Assembly: GCF_040545925.1 (NCBI RefSeq)
Contig: NZ_JBEPMX010000003.1
Location: 1 to 64,000 of the forward strand
Source of the DNA: Alkalibacillus flavidus
GTDB lineage: Bacteria; Bacillota; Bacilli; Bacillales; Alkalibacillaceae
Length of the DNA: 64,000 nt
Direction: 5' to 3'
Position numbers and translations under genes: made by a program. The notes under the pieces were generated by a model. The model worked only from the letters and a program-made list of their open reading frames with translations. It was not told the DNA's origin and ran no database searches. Below, one piece after another: positions 61,042 through 64,000 of the stretch. The first letter of the stretch is position 1. Each line of letters starts with the position of its first letter.

Positions 61042-62745
61042 TTATTGTTTTAATTTGCGCCATAATGTCGAACGATTAATCCCTAATCGTCTGGCTGCTT
61101 TCGATTGGTTGTAATCCTCTTCTTCTAATACCGATTGAATGACTTGATGTTCAATATCGTCCAATGTGCCTTCTAATTGAAAAACAGACGACGCTCGCGT
61201 ACTGTATTTTTCTTGTAAATATTTTTTGACGTGTTCATGTTTTAACACATAACCTCGCTCCGATAATACGACCGATTTCAAAAACGACTTCAATTCGCGC
61301 GCATGACCACGCCATTCATACTTCTTCAGCTCTTCAATCACATCGGTTTGGATCTTGACGACACTTGTGCCGAAATGTTGATGAAAATACGCCGCAAACA
61401 ACGTCACCAACCCTTTAAAATCGTCCGGTCGATCACTCAACGGTGGCATAAACACTTCAATGCTTTGATCAATCAATTGTGTATCAAACCAATGCACGAC
61501 TGACTCATTCACTGAAATAACGACGTGTTTCCCTGTATCCATCGCCTTACGTAAAAAACGACCGAGCATGTAATACCGTTCAGGCGGAAGCTGTGTTAGA
61601 TGTCTTAAATAAATCGTGCCAACCTCTGGCGATAATAACTCATCTAAATATTCAAACTGACTCCGACTCAAATCAACTTCAAGCAACGTCTTACCTGACC
61701 AACTTAAATGATGAATATAATGCGCTAACAAACCACGACCCGTTCCAGCATCACCAACTAAGAAAAACAATTGATGATTCTCGACACCACTATGAATGAC
61801 ACGCATGACTGCTTGCATTGGCTCACTATCTGCAATCACAGTCGGTTTTTGTTTCACGCTAAATTGTTCGACCCAATCGAGTTGAGCTAAAAGGTCATCG
61901 TGTTGATGCACGTGTAATAGAAAATAGAATATCTCGTCATGGACAAATTGCTCTATTTTCACGTCGATTTGTTGTTTACCACGCGTGTAATATTGCCAGT
62001 TCACTTTATATTTGAAATCAACATTAAGGGGTAACTGCCTTAATTCATCATCAGTAAACGGACGCTCATCAAATGAATGCCACGCTTCAAACAACGACTG
62101 ACCATACTCATCAATGACCATAACGTCACGGTCTTGGTACTTAATAATTTTCGATAACATATCTGTCCGCGAAAAATTCCATTTAAAAAAAGCATCACTG
62201 GCCTTCGCTTCTTCTAACGCTTCCAAAATCGTCTCACGTCCGGTTTGAATTAAAAACGCTTCTAATCCGTGGCGCTTCGCTGATTCGACCGTCCCAACGT
62301 CACCGATCACAACGTCGTAACCTGACTCACGAATTTCATACACGGTTTGCTCAATCTCATCAATTGAATCAATCGTAAATAGATCGACAGACAGTTCAAG
62401 TAAGTCAATAATCGCTTGTGCGCCTCGCATCATATTCGGGTATCCGACGAGCGCTTTTTTCTGATTAAACTCGTCACCCATCATTAACACGCGGAGGATG
62501 TCGTAACCTGACATTGTGACATCAACGACGGGAATCCGTGTGACATGACGTAATAATTGTGCGGTTCCCCCACGACTAACAATCATGTCATACCCATCGC
62601 GTTCTGCTTCTTTAGCGATCTTTGCGCCTTCCTCCATATTTCCCACTTCAATTGAAATTTCAATATCGTCAATTTCATCGCGACACTCATCCACAATCGG
62701 GACCATTGATTGGTATGGTGCGATAAATTTTATATGTGTGCTCAA
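61042..62745 (-). CDS. PrpR_N-AAA-Fis transcription regulator lacking the sigma-54 contact motif
   Basis: Residues 1-200 are a PrpR N-terminal sensor (GYDMIVSRGGTAQLLRHVTRIPVVDVTMSGYDILRVL). Next comes a possible PAS-like segment (about 195-285), then an AAA+ domain with a weak Walker A (GDAGTGRGLL), and a C-terminal Fis-type helix-turn-helix (NQSKAARRLGINRSTLWRKL). The GAFTGA loop that touches sigma-54 is absent and Walker B is degenerate (VGTIYLRHL). It thus probably acts without sigma-54, like TyrR. Its target is unknown; it diverges from the GbsR-type gene. Confidence 0.85.
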   Translation of the reverse strand: MSTHIKFIAPYQSMVPIVDECRDEIDDIEISIEVGNMEEGAKIAKEAERDGYDMIVSRGGTAQLLRHVTRIPVVDVTMSGYDILRVLMMGDEFNQKKALVGYPNMMRGAQAIIDLLELSVDLFTIDSIDEIEQTVYEIRESGYDVVIGDVGTVESAKRHGLEAFLIQTGRETILEALEEAKASDAFFKWNFSRTDMLSKIIKYQDRDVMVIDEYGQSLFEAWHSFDERPFTDDELRQLPLNVDFKYKVNWQYYTRGKQQIDVKIEQFVHDEIFYFLLHVHQHDDLLAQLDWVEQFSVKQKPTVIADSEPMQAVMRVIHSGVENHQLFFLVGDAGTGRGLLAHYIHHLSWSGKTLLEVDLSRSQFEYLDELLSPEVGTIYLRHLTQLPPERYYMLGRFLRKAMDTGKHVVISVNESVVHWFDTQLIDQSIEVFMPPLSDRPDDFKGLVTLFAAYFHQHFGTSVVKIQTDVIEELKKYEWRGHARELKSFLKSVVLSERGYVLKHEHVKKYLQEKYSTRASSVFQLEGTLDDIEHQVIQSVLEEEDYNQSKAARRLGINRSTLWRKLKQ

Positions 62746-62915
62746 AATTACAACACCTCATCCTTCAAACTCTCATAACAAAGTCCTATACATTGCAATA
62801 TACAACATTGTAAATCAAATTTCGACGCTTTTCTAGCAAAAACTTAAATCCTCCCTACCCCTTGTCACACAAAGGTCTAGACCTTTCTTCGACCTTAGAC
62901 ATGTTTCCTGACCTG

Positions 62916-62967
62916 TTGACATTATTTCTAATTTGTTTAAAATATATTATATAGATTAAACAAATTA
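62916..62967 (+). promoter_or_regulatory. Promoter with inverted-repeat operator before the GbsR-type gene
   Basis: TTGACA (62916-62921) and TAAAAT (62938-62943) are 16 bp apart. TAATTTGTTTA (62929-62939) and TAAACAAATTA (62957-62967) form 11-bp perfect inverted arms around a 17-bp AT centre, spanning the -10. This fits an autorepressor site for the regulator it precedes. Confidence 0.7.
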
Positions 62968-62994
62968 ATAACCTTTACGGAAGGTGGGCTTAAC

Positions 62995-63552
62995 ATGAGT
63001 GACGATTTACAAAACGTCCATGAATCAGAAGACGTCATGATTAGTGCGATCGCGCAGTCCATGACCGTTTACGGCGTGTCTGCTTCAGTCGGCCGTATTT
63101 ACGGCGTATTATACTTTTCCGATGTGCCCTTAACACTTGATGACATTAAAGACCAAGTCGCGATGAGTAAAGCGAGCGTGAGTAACGGTATTCGCGAACT
63201 GATGGAGACCGAAATGGTAACGAAAGTGTGGAAAAAAGGCGAGCGCAAAGACCATTTTATCGCCGAGAAAGATTTCTTAAGAAACTTTTTAACCTTCTTC
63301 GTGAAAACATTACGAACAGAACGCAATTTAATCCATAAAGCGATTGAACAAACCGAACCGACATTCACTGAAATCGCGGAAACATCATCAGACGACGAAG
63401 CCGAACAACTCGCCAATCGCGATTTAGAATTGATTCAAGACGCACGCAATTATTTAGACTGGCTCATGCGTTTAGCCAATTCACTTGAATCTGGCGACAT
63501 TTTCAATCACCTTCCAAAACAGGACGAAAAGGAGAGCTCATATGACGAATAA
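62995..63552 (+). CDS. GbsR/OpuAR-type MarR-like transcription regulator
   Basis: The 185-residue product has an N-terminal winged helix (SVGRIYGVLYFSDVPLTLDDIKDQVAMSKASVSNGIRELMETEMV) of the GbsR family and a helical C-terminal dimer region. In Bacillus such proteins repress glycine betaine or choline uptake and synthesis genes. Here the next gene, overlapping by 11 bp, is an isochorismatase-family hydrolase; the osmolyte genes themselves may lie beyond the window end. Confidence 0.88.
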   Translation: MSDDLQNVHESEDVMISAIAQSMTVYGVSASVGRIYGVLYFSDVPLTLDDIKDQVAMSKASVSNGIRELMETEMVTKVWKKGERKDHFIAEKDFLRNFLTFFVKTLRTERNLIHKAIEQTEPTFTEIAETSSDDEAEQLANRDLELIQDARNYLDWLMRLANSLESGDIFNHLPKQDEKESSYDE

Positions 63553-64000
63553 ACGATCCGCTTTAGTTTTAATCGATTTACAAAAAGAATCCAACTTTGG
63601 TTTAGACGATATGGATTCGATTATTGAAAACACGAAAAAAATCATCCCAGCTTTTCGCGAGGCTGACATCCCGGTTATTTATACACGACAAATCAATCGT
63701 GTCGACGGCGCCGGCTTATCGAAAGGCGAACCATTAAACGAAGATGGGACTCCTTACTTTTATAACGCCGCGAGCGACCAAATCGAAATTTTTGATGAAA
63801 TCCAACCACTAGACAGTGACATCGTCATCGATAAATATCGTTGGAGCGCGTTTTACGAAACGAGCCTCGATTTAATGCTAAAAAGCTTAAATGTTGAGCA
63901 TTTATATATCGCGGGTGTCGTGACAGATGGCTGCTTAATGACGTCTGTATTCGACGCGTACTTCCGCGACTATCAAATCAACCTAATTCACGATATGTGC
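63542..64000 (+). CDS. Isochorismatase-family cysteine hydrolase, cut by window end
   Basis: The first 153 residues are present. The catalytic Asp is in LVLIDLQKE, the Lys in DKYRWSAFYETSLDL, and the nucleophile Cys in IAGVVTDGCLMTSVFDAYFRDY. The family includes nicotinamidase-like and N-carbamoyl-sarcosine hydrolase-like enzymes; the substrate cannot be set. The ATG overlaps the end of the GbsR-type gene, so the pair is translationally coupled and probably serves the same pathway. Confidence 0.85.
   Translation, partial: MTNKRSALVLIDLQKESNFGLDDMDSIIENTKKIIPAFREADIPVIYTRQINRVDGAGLSKGEPLNEDGTPYFYNAASDQIEIFDEIQPLDSDIVIDKYRWSAFYETSLDLMLKSLNVEHLYIAGVVTDGCLMTSVFDAYFRDYQINLIHDMC

Overview
The window reads as chromosomal DNA of a spore-forming, salt-adapted member of the Bacillaceae (Firmicutes). 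The base composition is low to moderate GC. Ribosome binding sites of the AAAGGAGG type are strong, and TTG and GTG starts are frequent. Lipoproteins carry very acidic Ser/Asp/Glu/Gly linkers, and there is a CotF-type spore coat gene, a NaChBac-type sodium channel and a GbsR-type regulator. Species cannot be named from the sequence alone; a Halobacillus/Alkalibacillus/Piscibacillus-like genus is an inference. No tRNA, rRNA or CRISPR-Cas locus was seen.

Layout. 1-8.1 kb: the tail of an IS30-type transposase, a dipeptide ABC transporter (dppFDBC on minus, divergent dppA on plus) and an IS1182-type element 14 bp behind dppA. 8.2-8.6 kb: a GC-rich structured repeat with no convincing gene. 8.8-14.9 kb: typA, an ArsR-type regulator with a frameshifted MFS gene, two small genes and rarD. 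15.0-20.2 kb: a copper-handling cluster (Csp-like Cys-rich protein, multicopper oxidase, SHOCT protein, two-component system, BNR-type lipoprotein). 20.5-26.6 kb: methionine gamma-lyase, a lytic transglycosylase, threonine aldolase, and the para-aminobenzoate genes pabA and pabBC with a flavin reductase.

26.6-34.9 kb: the kynurenine genes kynU-kynB (plus) and kynA (minus), separated by a Fur-controlled siderophore importer and a ferredoxin-NADP reductase-like flavoprotein. 35-45.6 kb: a GAF-LOV-PAS-PP2C light-sensor phosphatase, cysK, a Fur-controlled ferric iron ABC transporter, an MFS pump, pdxK, a GNAT gene and a coat gene. 45.9-53.3 kb: the sodium channel, a guanidine-I riboswitch with an SMR exporter pair, the Pho-controlled pstSCAB operon, and a preQ1-I riboswitch with queF and yhhQ. 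53.6-64 kb: an amidohydrolase, rlmA, several membrane and small enzyme genes, a broken GAF-EAL gene, a PrpR_N/AAA/Fis regulator, and a GbsR-type regulator with an isochorismatase-family enzyme cut by the window end.

The least explained structure is a set of intergenic arrays at eight places (20.3, 28.6, 33.9, 45.7, 52.1, 53.4, 56.2 and 58.9 kb). They use at least three unrelated core sequences, yet nearly all have an exact 21-bp period. Six of the eight lie in gaps between convergent genes. Two of them (28.6 and 33.9 kb) share the same variable segments in the same order and bracket the iron-uptake block inside the kynurenine locus.
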